Part shown: piece after piece, positions 15,593 through 24,259 of the stretch
Position numbering within the stretch: the first letter of the stretch is position 1
Layout of the letters: every line of letters starts with the position of its first letter
From: Bacillota bacterium
GTDB taxonomy: Bacteria > Bacillota > Sulfobacillia > Sulfobacillales > Sulfobacillaceae
Length of the DNA: 33,581 nt
Direction of reading: 5' to 3'
Assembly: GCA_023488565.1 (NCBI GenBank)
Contig: JAMDDZ010000086.1
Location: 1 to 33,581 of the forward strand
Notes under the pieces: generated by a model
What the model saw: the letters and a program-made list of their open reading frames with translations, nothing else
Databases searched by the model: none
What the model was told of the DNA's origin: nothing
Translations under genes and position numbers: made by a program

Positions 15593-16333
15593 TCACTTTC
15601 GGTACGCCAAAAGTCTTGACATGGTTGCACAAGTGTTCAGTAGGGTGCGGACCACGGATGAATCGGGATGGGTTTCCAAAGAACCTTGAAAACCCACCAC
15701 CGTCAAAGCGGCTACCAATGTGCCGTTAGAATTCAATACGGGAGCTGACACGGCTGAAAGTCCGGGTAAATATCCTCCTTCGGTGCAACTGTAGCCGATC
15801 TGGCGGACCCGATCACGAACCGTTTCTAATTCCGTTAGATCGAATTGGTCTGTGTGAGCATTGACGGAACACAAGAGAGCCCAATCGGTAAAGGCTGTGA
15901 AGATCTCACCCGTCGCACTTTTTAATAAGGGGAGTACCGTGCCAGCCCGCACGCCAACATTAACCACATTATTCCCTTCCAGCCACTGTACAAAAAACGG
16001 ACCGTGTATACCCCAAATTGCGACGGCCACAGTTTCTCCGGTAGCCCCGCGAAGGGCTACTAGATGCTCCTGGACTATGGTTTGTACACTTAACCGAGCT
16101 GATGCCTCCAAGCCTAGATGAATTAATTCTGACCCTAAGCTCCACCGACCAGCCAGGTCCTTTTGTAAAAAACCAGTTTTTTGCAGGGTGACGAGGTAGC
16201 GGAATAATTGACTTCGCGACATGCCGCACTTCGCGGCAATCGCCGTCATTGTCATAGGAGACGGATGATGTGCTACCGCATTTACAATGGAATACGCGGT
16301 TTCCACGGAATGGATTCCTTCTGATTCAGCCAT
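15593..16333 (-). CDS. IclR-family transcriptional regulator
   Basis: The 246 residues have an N-terminal winged helix (MTMTAIAAKCGMSRSQLFRY, then LVTLQKTGFLQKD) and a C-terminal effector domain with the IclR features GRWSLGSELIHLG, LPLLKSATGEIFTAF and GYLPGLSAVSAPV. Such regulators control aromatic and carboxylic acid catabolism and bind short palindromes near promoters. It lies within the operon between the monooxygenase and flavin reductase genes, 9 bases after the first. The palindromes at 17427-17452 are candidate targets. Confidence 0.92.
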   Translation of the reverse strand: MAESEGIHSVETAYSIVNAVAHHPSPMTMTAIAAKCGMSRSQLFRYLVTLQKTGFLQKDLAGRWSLGSELIHLGLEASARLSVQTIVQEHLVALRGATGETVAVAIWGIHGPFFVQWLEGNNVVNVGVRAGTVLPLLKSATGEIFTAFTDWALLCSVNAHTDQFDLTELETVRDRVRQIGYSCTEGGYLPGLSAVSAPVLNSNGTLVAALTVVGFQGSLETHPDSSVVRTLLNTCATMSRLLAYRK

Positions 16334-16342
16334 GGGTTGAAT

Positions 16343-17401
16343 TTACTCCTCGTTAAAGTGAGGTAAAATATATTTGGCGACGTTTTCCATTGAGGTAACC
16401 GTCTCCCGGTGACTTAACCCACCAAAATTTAGGTAGAGAATCACTTCGTCAACCCCAGCCGCCTCTGCCTTTTTGAGTGCCGTGACGCAGGTTTCCGGAT
16501 CACCCACAATAATCGTCTGGTCGCTTAAATCTGTGGTCTGCATTGCTTTTAGTTTTTCGACGATATCGACGAAATAGCGAATGTGAGGGGGTGCGGTGGT
16601 GGGATCCGATGGGAAGGCTGGGAGTATCCCGTGAAAGTATTTCATCATCCGTTGTTTGGTCTTTTCTTCTTCGGATTTGTTTTCTACCACGTTGAGGAAA
16701 TATGATATTTTTGTCTTTTTGTTCAAAAAGCCATGAGCTTGTGATTCTGTTTGAAAGGTCTCAACTGCCTTAGCGACGCTACCGAATACCATACTGGCGG
16801 CAAATGGTGCAAAAATGACGTTTTCTCCCATTTCTGCAGCTTTTTTAATAGTAGGGCCACTGAATGCTGCCAGATAAATCGGAGGATAGGGATGTTGCAC
16901 AGGTCGAGGTACGATAGTAGTTTCGGGGATGTGGTAGAAACTTCCTGAATGGGAATACGTGGAATTGGTCCACAAACCTTTGATTATTTCCAATTGCTCA
17001 AAAAAAATGTTCCGACTTTGTTCAAAATTTGTCTCAAAGACATCGTATTCTCGCTTGTCATAGCCTCGGCCGGCGGAAAATATGGCACGCCCATCACTCA
17101 AAACGTCAAGCAAGGCAAATTCCTCAGCCATACGAACGGGGTGGTTAACGGGGAGGAGCACGGTGGCCGGAGCTAGCCGTAGACGTTTAGTACGGGCAGC
17201 GACATATGCGAGCAGTAGTGATGGTGAGGGAAGCACTCCAAGTAACGCAAAATGGTGCTCTGGCACCCAAAACGAGTGAAATCCTAGTTCTTCAGCTAAC
17301 ACTCCTTGTTCTGCCAACTGCTTGACCATGAGGTTTGGGTCTTGACGCGAGCTGCCATAGGCTGGAGGATTGTCGGTTAAGGTGAAGAATCCGATTTTCA
17401 T
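16343..17401 (-). CDS. LLM-class flavin-dependent monooxygenase (bacterial luciferase family)
   Basis: The second ATG (17401) is chosen because AAAGG lies 9 bases ahead of it; the ATG at 17410 has no room. About 352 residues form the luciferase-like TIM barrel: MKIGFFTLTD at the N-terminus, LGFHSFWVPEHHF, RLRLAPATVLLPVNHPVRMA, DGRAIFSAGRGYD and IVGDPETC. Enzymes of this family use FMNH2 and O2 to oxidise organic substrates; the substrate is not readable here. It is first in an operon with an IclR regulator, a flavin reductase and a gentisate dioxygenase, so ring hydroxylation or a similar oxidation leading to gentisate is an inference. Confidence 0.88.
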   Translation of the reverse strand: MKIGFFTLTDNPPAYGSSRQDPNLMVKQLAEQGVLAEELGFHSFWVPEHHFALLGVLPSPSLLLAYVAARTKRLRLAPATVLLPVNHPVRMAEEFALLDVLSDGRAIFSAGRGYDKREYDVFETNFEQSRNIFFEQLEIIKGLWTNSTYSHSGSFYHIPETTIVPRPVQHPYPPIYLAAFSGPTIKKAAEMGENVIFAPFAASMVFGSVAKAVETFQTESQAHGFLNKKTKISYFLNVVENKSEEEKTKQRMMKYFHGILPAFPSDPTTAPPHIRYFVDIVEKLKAMQTTDLSDQTIIVGDPETCVTALKKAEAAGVDEVILYLNFGGLSHRETVTSMENVAKYILPHFNEE

Positions 17402-17426
17402 CACGTTCATCCTTTCACTTATCGTG

Positions 17427-17452
17427 AAGTGAATTCACTTATTGTTAACAAT
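17427..17452. promoter_or_regulatory. Two adjacent palindromes, probable operators
   Basis: AAGTGAATTCACTT (17427-17440) and ATTGTTAACAAT (17441-17452) are perfect palindromes lying side by side just downstream of the -10 box, where a bound repressor would block transcription. A TTCACTTAT element is also repeated at about 17414 and 17434. The IclR regulator encoded in the operon is the natural candidate. Confidence 0.6.
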
Positions 17453-17456
17453 ATAT

Positions 17457-17485
17457 AGTATAATATAATTGTTTCTGTTTGTCAA
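17457..17485 (-). promoter_or_regulatory. Sigma-A-type promoter of the monooxygenase operon
   Basis: On the minus strand TTGACA (17485-17480), a 17-base spacer and TATACT (17462-17457) form a near-consensus promoter 56 bases before the monooxygenase start. Confidence 0.8.
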
Positions 17486-17521
17486 TGAATACGAAATAAG
17501 GGGTGTACTTCAACTTTGTGA

Positions 17522-18821
17522 TCAGGCCGCAATCCGTCGTTTGTCTGAAACCCTTTGCCAGATTGACTGAGCGTGCCAAAACGCACCCCACTGACCCGAG
17601 CGTTGTAATGTGCGGAGGCGCTTCGCGTTTATGCCATCGCATACCGCAGGCACTTTCCCGCTGGTTGAGCACCGTTTTACACGCGCTTCGATGCGGGTTT
17701 CATGATACCGAATATATTGTTGTTCTCGAATGACGACGGTTTGAAGCGTCGTCATTAAGGTCGGAAGGGTAGCCCACGCCATCGCCAGATCAGTCGGCCC
17801 GCGGTGCCTGAGCTGATCGAAGGACTGTGCTACCCATGAAGCTGACGCAGACTCGGTATCCCAGACCGCGTGCGCCAAGTTCCACAGATGCTCACTGGCG
17901 TGATAGAAATCAAGGATTTCCACTGCGAGCATAGTTCGAAGCCGACACAAAACTCGGCGGGTCCATATCGGGAGGATTCGGGCGCCAGCATAACGGACGT
18001 TATCGGCTGAGGATCGAGACGCCCACAGACATCGACTTTCCCTTCGTGCTAGTCCCCGTCCATAGGGTCATCGCGCCAGCCGACGATACGACGAGACTCG
18101 AGGGGGCCCGGTACCGACGCCTGCGGCGTCACCCCGTCCACAAGCGGAGGTCCTAAGTTTTCGGACACCTGTCGCCCCATTTCTCCATCAACTGGGATTT
18201 CGAGCGTCCGATCGACGACATCAGACACCTGGTCAAAGGGCGTTTCCACCGCCAATCGAGCAAGAATGGCACTTAGGGTTGGCGACGCCTTGCCGGGTCC
18301 CATGGCCGACTCGGTCGGTACGGCACTTCCCTGGCCATTGGGCAAAGAATGACGACGCCCGCCCACGTATAGTCTCCAAAAATCTCCCGCACTGGACGTG
18401 AGCGATGGCCGTCGACCTGCCGGAGCGGCGTATGACATAGTCGACAGGAGGAAGCGTCCCCTAAGTCTTCCGGCGCTGTGACTAAGATTTGCATCAGCGC
18501 TTGGCCCAAAAAGTACTGGACGCCCTCCTCCGTCTCTTGGATCGTAGTCATCGACCGGCCAACGGCAGCCGGGCATCGGTCGAAAATCATCGCGACAATG
18601 TCAGGAACGACATCCGCACTCCACTGCGACTCCGTTGATGACCCAGAATTGCCAACCCCAGGGCTTTCCGTTACGACATCCATTTTGGAGGAGTTATTCG
18701 CTATCCATGGCCCAAAGTCCTGGGCAAAGTGTGGATCACAACTCCCGTGTCCATCCGGAATAAGGAGGGAAGCCATAGATGAAAGTAAATGGAGATAAGT
18801 ATGACGAAAGGTTTGGTGCAT
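17522..18821 (-). pseudogene. Degenerate ISKra4-like transposase gene
   Basis: Fragments in different minus-strand frames line up in transposase order. At 18821-18420 there is an N-terminal part with CRLCHTPLRQVDGHRSRP-like zinc-finger character. At about 18400-18170 a block ends in PTLSAILARLAVETPFDQVS. At 17950-17522 lies VEILDFYHASEHLWNLAHAV, the family's catalytic-region motif. Frames change at least twice, so no full product can form. I could not define the terminal repeats. The remnant occupies the gap between two divergent catabolic operons. Confidence 0.65.
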
Positions 18822-18956
18822 GAAAATAGTGGGTGTTTACGGTGGTTTTAGTGTCTTAGTCCATCCGCATATATAACTACGGCTACTCCTTGGTAATGCG
18901 TGGATAATCGGATTCGGTTTGTTTTTGCTGTTTTGCAAAAATATTCTATCAGAGAA

Positions 18957-18986
18957 TTGACAACGTAACAATGTATTATATATGAT
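18957..18986 (+). promoter_or_regulatory. Promoter of the aromatic-acid operon
   Basis: TTGACA (18957-18962), an 18-base spacer and TATGAT (18981-18986) lie just before the PaaK-type ligase gene. The AT-rich spacer contains ATATATGATATAT-like repeats that could bind the TetR regulator encoded downstream. Confidence 0.65.
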
Positions 18987-19008
18987 ATATTTCAGAGGGG
19001 ATGGTGAC

Positions 19009-20388
19009 ATGAGTATTCCCGAATCGCGGTATTGGAATCACTGGGCAGAAACTTTAAATCGAGAGGCGATCGATGCCTTGCATTTTAAGCGATTGAAATT
19101 GCTGCTGGATTATGCATACACGCGTAGTGCGTTCTATCGTGATTATTGGAAACGTGCAGGATTTCATCCTGATATGGTTCGGTCCCTTGAGGACTTTAAA
19201 AACCGGGTCCCATTAACCGACAAGAAAGACTTTTTGCAACTCCAGGAAGATTTTCCGCCTTATGGACCCACGGTGGCCGTAGGAGAACAAGATATTGCGC
19301 ATCACGCCGAGACATCGGGGTCAACTGGACTCCCGCTGAGAATTCCTTTTACCGATTATGATACCGAGCGTTACGGTGAATCATGGATTTACGGGTGGTG
19401 GGCGTTGGGAATCCGTCCTCAGGACAGCTTCTATTTCGCCTTTAATTGGGGCAACTATGCAGGATTTTGGAGTGCTTATTGGGGTGTGCGGCGTTTCGGG
19501 GCCAAGCTCTATTCGGGTGGCGGTCAAACGACAGAACAGCATGTGCGTAATATTCTTCGCCTCAAGCCAACGGTGCTGATTAGCACGCCGAGTTACGCGT
19601 TAAGGATTTTGGAGGCGGCGGGGCAGATGGGGGTAGATTTAGCGTCCTCTTCCCTTCGGTTCACATACCATGCCGGGGAGCCGGGACCTTGCTCGCTTTC
19701 CTCTGTACGTAAGAAGTTAGATGAAGGATTTGGTGCGATTAGCGGAGAGCTCTTGGGAATCGCTGAGGTGGATGCCGTTGCTCCCGGGTGTCGATTGCGC
19801 CGTGGAGTTCACATGTCGGAGATGTCAAATTTTTCTTGGTCAATGGACCCCGTTTCTGGAAACGAAGTGGGGGATGGCGATATTGGGGAGAATGTGCTGA
19901 CTACTTATGCCAATAGTGCGCAGCCCCTTATCAATTATCGTACCCACGATTTGGTGCGAGCGTTTAACCGTCCGGTTTGCGGATGTGGTTCGACTTGGCG
20001 ATATTTGGATGGAGTGGTCTTAGGCCGCAGTGACTACATGATCACCATTAAAGGAACTAATGTATACCCAGCCGCAGTCGAAAATCTGATAAGTGATGTT
20101 CCCGGGGTCAGCCCTCATTTTCAACTGGTGCTCAGTCGTGAAGGTGCATTCGATAATTTATTAATTCGCATAGAGCCCGAGGCCCACTGGGATGTATCAC
20201 GATGGCAGGGCATCGCTGACGAAGTGGTGCAGCGTATCAAGGATGTGGTCGGTGTTCGACTTAATGCTGAAATTGTTGAAGTCGGAACCTTGCCTAGAAC
20301 GGAATTAAAGGCTAAACGGATCGTAGATACCCGGGAACTTGAATTTCGTCGAGAACTCGACCGGTCAGGGGGGTGGGCACACTCATGA
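19009..20388 (+). CDS. Aryl-CoA ligase, phenylacetate-CoA ligase (PaaK) family
   Basis: The ATG at 19009 follows AGAGGGG; an upstream in-frame ATG would overlap the promoter. The product is 459 residues. The N-terminal YWNHWAETLNREAIDALHFK, LKLLLDYAYTRSAFYRDYW and ETSGSTGLP (ATP-binding loop) are PaaK-like, as are YRTHDLV and GRSDYMITIKGTNVYPAAVE near the C-terminal hinge. The enzyme would activate an aromatic acid to its CoA ester using ATP. It heads a long operon with PaaABC-like genes. The exact acid (phenylacetate, benzoate, anthranilate or a hydroxylated relative) cannot be read from sequence. Confidence 0.9.
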   Translation: MSIPESRYWNHWAETLNREAIDALHFKRLKLLLDYAYTRSAFYRDYWKRAGFHPDMVRSLEDFKNRVPLTDKKDFLQLQEDFPPYGPTVAVGEQDIAHHAETSGSTGLPLRIPFTDYDTERYGESWIYGWWALGIRPQDSFYFAFNWGNYAGFWSAYWGVRRFGAKLYSGGGQTTEQHVRNILRLKPTVLISTPSYALRILEAAGQMGVDLASSSLRFTYHAGEPGPCSLSSVRKKLDEGFGAISGELLGIAEVDAVAPGCRLRRGVHMSEMSNFSWSMDPVSGNEVGDGDIGENVLTTYANSAQPLINYRTHDLVRAFNRPVCGCGSTWRYLDGVVLGRSDYMITIKGTNVYPAAVENLISDVPGVSPHFQLVLSREGAFDNLLIRIEPEAHWDVSRWQGIADEVVQRIKDVVGVRLNAEIVEVGTLPRTELKAKRIVDTRELEFRRELDRSGGWAHS

Positions 20389-20600
20389 TAGAATATGAAG
20401 ATAAGCCCTTGGAAATAGCTGAGATCTATTTAGCGACTAAAAGGTTATTGGAAAGAACAGAAGTCCCCGCTATCCACCAGTGTTTACGTATTGCGGTAAA
20501 TAATTTGCATTGGGCATTGTGGTTAACTGGACAAGAATCGGATTTTGTCCCACCCTACTTTTCGACTCCTCCATTGGATACGGAGCGTGGTTCCTTGTGA
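20385..20600 (+). CDS. Small protein of unknown function (71 aa)
   Basis: It starts in an ATGA overlap with the ligase stop and ends one base into the next start (TGATG), so it is translationally coupled on both sides. The sequence is helical and acidic at first (IEYEDKPLEIAEIYLATKRL), then holds an aromatic C-terminal part with HWALWLTGQ. No family is recognised. Tight packing argues that it is real and works with its neighbours. Confidence 0.6.
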   Translation: MIEYEDKPLEIAEIYLATKRLLERTEVPAIHQCLRIAVNNLHWALWLTGQESDFVPPYFSTPPLDTERGSL

Positions 20601-21433
20601 TGCGCTTAGTGGATACCACCTGGGTTGATCTGGAGTCCGTTTGTCGCGAGACGACGCTTCTAATGATGGTAGTCGGTCCCACGGAACAACATGGGCCGCA
20701 TCTTCCATTAGGCACCGACTTTATGGTGGCTAAAGAAATGGCTCGCCGCATGACACAGGTTGTAGAAGAGGAATGTGGATGGCTCGTCATGGAGGTGCCG
20801 CCAATTTACTATGTTCCTGCTGTCTTGTCGCGCGAGTATCCAGGATCCGTCTCTATTCGGAAAGAACATTATCGCAATTATTTAATGGACGTGATGGAGA
20901 GCTACGCCACTAATGGTTTTTCCCATGGCATTTTGATTTCGACTCACATTGATCCGCCGTTTGTTATAACGACACAATCGGTCCTGATGGAAATCAACCT
21001 TCGTTATGGGACGCGGTATATTCACGGCTACGAGCGATTTCCAATGGAAGATGTCCTCAGTGGTCGGGCGCCGGAAATTTTTGGGTATCAACTGCCCGGT
21101 GATGTACATGCAGGAATATTGGAAACATCATCGATGGCAGTAGCTCGACCAGAACTGGTTGATTGGGCAAGGGCAAAATTACTGGAGGACCAACCCATAG
21201 AGTTTCAGGATTTGGCCAAAACGCAGTCGTTTCTTGAAGTGGGCAATGGACTCGGATATACAGGATATCCGCGGCTAGCGTCGGTAGAATACGGGCAACT
21301 TTGGTATCATCGATATGGTCGAATGCTCAGAGATGTTTTGATAGCGTATTGTCGAGGCGATGATGTGTTCGACCGACTAAGCCTAGACATGTTAGTCAGG
21401 CGATCTGAGGAGTTGGAGGATGCCAAGGAATAA
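20600..21433 (+). CDS. Creatininase-family metal-dependent amidohydrolase
   Basis: The ATG at 20600 overlaps the previous stop, giving 277 residues. GPTEQHGPHLPLGTD carries the Glu, His and Asp metal ligands of the creatininase family, and DVHAGILETS keeps the later His and Glu. The usual NGHGGN motif is replaced by STHIDPP, so it is a divergent member. Family enzymes hydrolyse cyclic amides or peptides (creatinine, formamides, the mycofactocin precursor). In a CoA-ester aromatic cluster its substrate is unclear. Confidence 0.82.
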   Translation: MRLVDTTWVDLESVCRETTLLMMVVGPTEQHGPHLPLGTDFMVAKEMARRMTQVVEEECGWLVMEVPPIYYVPAVLSREYPGSVSIRKEHYRNYLMDVMESYATNGFSHGILISTHIDPPFVITTQSVLMEINLRYGTRYIHGYERFPMEDVLSGRAPEIFGYQLPGDVHAGILETSSMAVARPELVDWARAKLLEDQPIEFQDLAKTQSFLEVGNGLGYTGYPRLASVEYGQLWYHRYGRMLRDVLIAYCRGDDVFDRLSLDMLVRRSEELEDAKE

Positions 21434-22007
21434 AAAGATGGACCGTGATGATTTGCTATCGAAGGCTACGGCGGTGATTCGGAAAAATGGGTATCGGGAA
21501 ACATCGTTAGATGAGTTGGCCAAGGAATTCCACTTTACAAAACCCGCATTGTATTACTATGTGGATTCCAAAGAGGCGCTACTCTATGAGATTTATGAAA
21601 AGACCATCCGTGAGTGGTTGGCGCGCATTCGCCGGATCGCGTCCGACAAGATCCGCAACCCAGAGGAAAAAATTCGTGAGGTAGTGCGACAGTTTATGCA
21701 TCTTTGTGTAGAACATGATGAGATGGCAATTTTTTTTGAAGAAAAGTCATATTTGGCTGATGAACATTTTCAAGCTATCTCCGCGAAAGAACGAGAAGTA
21801 ATCGAGATTATTGCTGGCATCATCGAGGAAGGGATCGCATTGGGAGTAATGAAGCCTGTGCCACCAAAAGTTGTGGCTTACGGTTTGGTCGGAATGACGG
21901 CTTGGAGCTACCGGTGGGTTTCTCTCGAGGGCCCTTTGACTATCGACAGTTTGGCCGATACCTACTACGAAGTAGTGATTGGGGGGTTGTTGCAACAAGG
22001 TCTTTAG
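21420..22007 (+). CDS. TetR-family transcriptional regulator
   Basis: 195 residues, overlapping the previous gene by 14 bases, with GGAGTTGGAGG before the ATG. The helix-turn-helix is TSLDELAKEFHFTKPALYYY followed by VDSKEALLYEI, the standard TetR pattern; the rest is an all-helical ligand domain. TetR repressors that sense acyl- or aryl-CoA esters (PaaR-like) commonly control such clusters. It is encoded in the operon and may act at the promoter near 18957-18986. Confidence 0.92.
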   Translation: MPRNKKMDRDDLLSKATAVIRKNGYRETSLDELAKEFHFTKPALYYYVDSKEALLYEIYEKTIREWLARIRRIASDKIRNPEEKIREVVRQFMHLCVEHDEMAIFFEEKSYLADEHFQAISAKEREVIEIIAGIIEEGIALGVMKPVPPKVVAYGLVGMTAWSYRWVSLEGPLTIDSLADTYYEVVIGGLLQQGL

Positions 22008-22044
22008 TCAAAAGTTACTGTATGGTTAGTAAGGAGGAGATAGC

Positions 22045-22983
22045 ATGATATCTACTGACGCATTGATCGAGAAGTTGGATAGTGGTTTTGTCGTGGAGTC
22101 GGAAACAGACATGTCGGAGGACTATAAGCGCCTATTGATTCAAACCCTGACTATTACCGCCGACACCGAGCTTATTAGTATCTTCAGTATTCTAGATGCC
22201 TTGCAATATGTTCCGACCTTGAATCGCCGGATTACCGAGCTGGCGATTGTCCAAGATGAATTGGGTCATGCCCATATTGCCTATCGCCTGTTAAAACTTT
22301 TAGGCGTAGATGTTGATGATCTTATCTATCGGCGTGACGCGAGTGAATTTCGCAATCCCTATCTCATGGATTTGAAGCTCAAAAACTATGCTGAACTTCT
22401 CACGTTACACGCCCTGTTAGACCGTGCCGGGTACGTTTTGCTTGGGGATATTTTCCACCACACGTCATATGGTCCGTGGAAGCGGGCCTTAGTCAAAGTG
22501 GACGCTGAAGAAGGTTTTCACGTCCGCAACGGCGAGTCTGGGATCCGAGCCATGGTTCAGACTGACGAGGGCCGCCGTATGGTTCAAGACGCTGTGGATT
22601 GGATGTTTGTGATGGGCCTTGACTTCTTTGGAATGGCAGATCATTTGAAAAAACGGTCTTTGCAACTCGATCTTCACCTCAAGGGAGAAACCAACGACCA
22701 GATGCGTCAACGATGGATGAAATCCACCATGCAATTTCTCGATTCGATTGAAATTCATGCGCCGGTGCACTGGGATGGTGAACAGCAACAGTATGTCTAC
22801 GATTTTCCCTACCCGTGTGAATGGGATGAAACTGAGCGGCGTTGGAGGTTTGATCGTCCTGTGGAATGGACCGACGTCTTGGCACGGTTCAAGGGACACG
22901 GTCCTTATCGACAGGAATATGTCAAGATGCTGCGCCAAGGGCGCGAGACCTACCTAAAGTTATTGCACGATGAGGTGGTTTGA
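22045..22983 (+). CDS. PaaA-like oxygenase catalytic subunit (phenylacetyl-CoA epoxidase family)
   Basis: AAGGAGGAG precedes the ATG. The 312-residue helical protein shows the di-iron ligands of PaaA: acidic residue in TADTELISIFS, the QDELGHAH motif and DAEEGFHVRNG (E-x2-H types). PaaA with PaaB, PaaC, PaaD and reductase PaaE converts phenylacetyl-CoA to its 1,2-epoxide. Here genes for A, D, B and C relatives follow in that order. Because the cluster continues into gentisate dioxygenase genes, the actual substrate may be another aryl-CoA. Confidence 0.88.
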   Translation: MISTDALIEKLDSGFVVESETDMSEDYKRLLIQTLTITADTELISIFSILDALQYVPTLNRRITELAIVQDELGHAHIAYRLLKLLGVDVDDLIYRRDASEFRNPYLMDLKLKNYAELLTLHALLDRAGYVLLGDIFHHTSYGPWKRALVKVDAEEGFHVRNGESGIRAMVQTDEGRRMVQDAVDWMFVMGLDFFGMADHLKKRSLQLDLHLKGETNDQMRQRWMKSTMQFLDSIEIHAPVHWDGEQQQYVYDFPYPCEWDETERRWRFDRPVEWTDVLARFKGHGPYRQEYVKMLRQGRETYLKLLHDEVV

Positions 22984-22984
22984 C

Positions 22985-23296
22985 GTGGTCACAGAAGAAG
23001 AGGTAAAGAAAGCGCTGGAATCCGTCTGCGATCCAGAAATTCCCATCAGTGTGTGGGATTTGGGCTTAGTGACGGGTATTCAACTTAAAGAAGATGCGAT
23101 TAATGTGCAAATGACCCTCACATCCCTCGGTTGTGGTTGCGTTGACTGGATTGTTGGTGATGTTGAGGAGGCATTACAACGTCTGCCGGGTGTTGCAGCG
23201 GTCCACGTCGAGGTTGTGTGGAATCCCTCCTGGAAGAAAGAGCGGATGACCGCCCGAGGCCGGATGAAGTTAGAAAAATGGGGGGTAAAGTCATGA
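22985..23296 (+). CDS. PaaD-like N-terminal domain protein (DUF59/MIP18 family)
   Basis: The GTG at 22985 is favoured by the GAGGTGG site 6 bases upstream. The 103 residues contain only the DUF59 part of PaaD: VKKALESVCDPEIPISVWDL, GLVTGIQL, MTLTSLGCGC and VHVEVVWNPSW. PaaD is thought to help mature iron centres of the epoxidase. In the usual PaaD a C-terminal cysteine-rich zinc finger follows; here that part appears as a separate gene at 24107-24259. Confidence 0.85.
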   Translation: MVTEEEVKKALESVCDPEIPISVWDLGLVTGIQLKEDAINVQMTLTSLGCGCVDWIVGDVEEALQRLPGVAAVHVEVVWNPSWKKERMTARGRMKLEKWGVKS

Positions 23297-23520
23297 CTCT
23301 ATGGAGGGAAGACGAGTTCGAAGTGATGGCCCAACATCGGCGGGGAGATCCTGTACACGTTATTGGGAGTGTGTGGGCACCCAATTCGATATTGGCCGGC
23401 TTTTATGCCGCGACAACCTATGATGAACAGCGCTGGCATACCTTATACGCGATAAAAAGATCGCAGAAAATACCTGTGATCATTGATGGGCGGACATTAA
23501 TCGGAGAGGAGCGGGTTTAA
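23293..23520 (+). CDS. PaaB-like epoxidase subunit
   Basis: It starts in an ATGA overlap with the PaaD-like gene. The 75 residues match the short PaaB pattern: WREDEFEVMAQHRRGDPVHV, then IGSVWAPNSILAGFYA and a conserved YDEQRW block. PaaB is a small subunit bridging the PaaA-PaaC dimers. The order A-D-B-C differs from the common A-B-C-D-E. Confidence 0.8.
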   Translation: MTLWREDEFEVMAQHRRGDPVHVIGSVWAPNSILAGFYAATTYDEQRWHTLYAIKRSQKIPVIIDGRTLIGEERV

Positions 23521-24116
23521 TGGAACAGGCACCGGTAGGGGTCCGCCCAGCGTTACTAACCTTGTCACGACTAAAGTACTTGATTGGGGAACAGTTGGTT
23601 AAAGTTGGGCCCGTGGCACCCGACCTAGCCGCAGCGATTGCGAGCGTAGCGGTAGCACAAACCAATTATGGTCAAGCGCGCTATTTTTACAATTGGTATA
23701 CCGGAGAAAGTCGAGCCGCGGATACGGAGCTTAAAGTCGACGAAAGTTGGAACAAAGAGACCACTTTGCTGAATTTTAATAAATGGGCCACGTGGCCACA
23801 TTTAATCACGGTAATGTGGTTGGTCGACGAGGCCATATTGACTCTCATCCATGACTGGAGCCGAGAAGACCCTGCGCTTAAGCCGAATTTAGAGAAAGTG
23901 AGGGAGGAACTGACACAAGCCTTACCCTTTACTACCGAATGGGTGCGAATTTTTCTCCAAGATGGACGAGGAGTGGGTCGGGCGTCTGCTGCTGTGGCGG
24001 CCCAATTAGGTCCGCTTCTTACCCAATTCTTGATGAATGCTGGTGCGATGGCTTACTTACCAGAATTTCAGGACCGATGGACCCGCGTGGTTGGGGGGGA
24101 TATTTCGTGGCGGTGA
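23520..24116 (+). CDS. PaaC-like structural subunit of the epoxidase
   Basis: TAATG overlap with the PaaB-like gene. The 198-residue helical protein resembles PaaA-fold structural subunits (ALLTLSRLKYLIGEQL, SVAVAQTNYGQARYFYNWYT, NKWATWPHLITVMWLVDEAI) but lacks the E-x2-H iron motifs, as PaaC does. It is shorter than usual PaaC (about 250 residues). Its role would be to stabilise PaaA. Confidence 0.72.
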   Translation: MEQAPVGVRPALLTLSRLKYLIGEQLVKVGPVAPDLAAAIASVAVAQTNYGQARYFYNWYTGESRAADTELKVDESWNKETTLLNFNKWATWPHLITVMWLVDEAILTLIHDWSREDPALKPNLEKVREELTQALPFTTEWVRIFLQDGRGVGRASAAVAAQLGPLLTQFLMNAGAMAYLPEFQDRWTRVVGGDISWR

Positions 24117-24259
24117 CGTGCCCTTTTTGCCATGCATCCGATACGGCGCAGATCGTCAACTGGGGTTCGCGCCTACTCACCCAACAATGGTGGTGCAATT
24201 CGTGCCAATCCCCATTTGAATGGATTCCCAGTCTAAGTCAGGAGGCCCTTCATGAATGA
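24107..24259 (+). CDS. Small zinc-ribbon protein matching the C-terminal part of PaaD (50 aa)
   Basis: The GTG at 24107 follows GGGGGGA. It overlaps the preceding stop and ends 8 bases into the next gene. VAVTCPFCHASDTAQIVNWG and WWCNSCQSPFEWI supply two CxxC pairs, in the same order as the C-terminal finger of PaaD (CPRCGS ... C..C.PF). It therefore looks like the detached second half of PaaD. Confidence 0.72.
   Translation: MAVTCPFCHASDTAQIVNWGSRLLTQQWWCNSCQSPFEWIPSLSQEALHE

Noticed and set aside
18478-18798. 106-residue plus-strand frame
   Set aside because: It is the complement of the transposase remnant and resembles no protein family.
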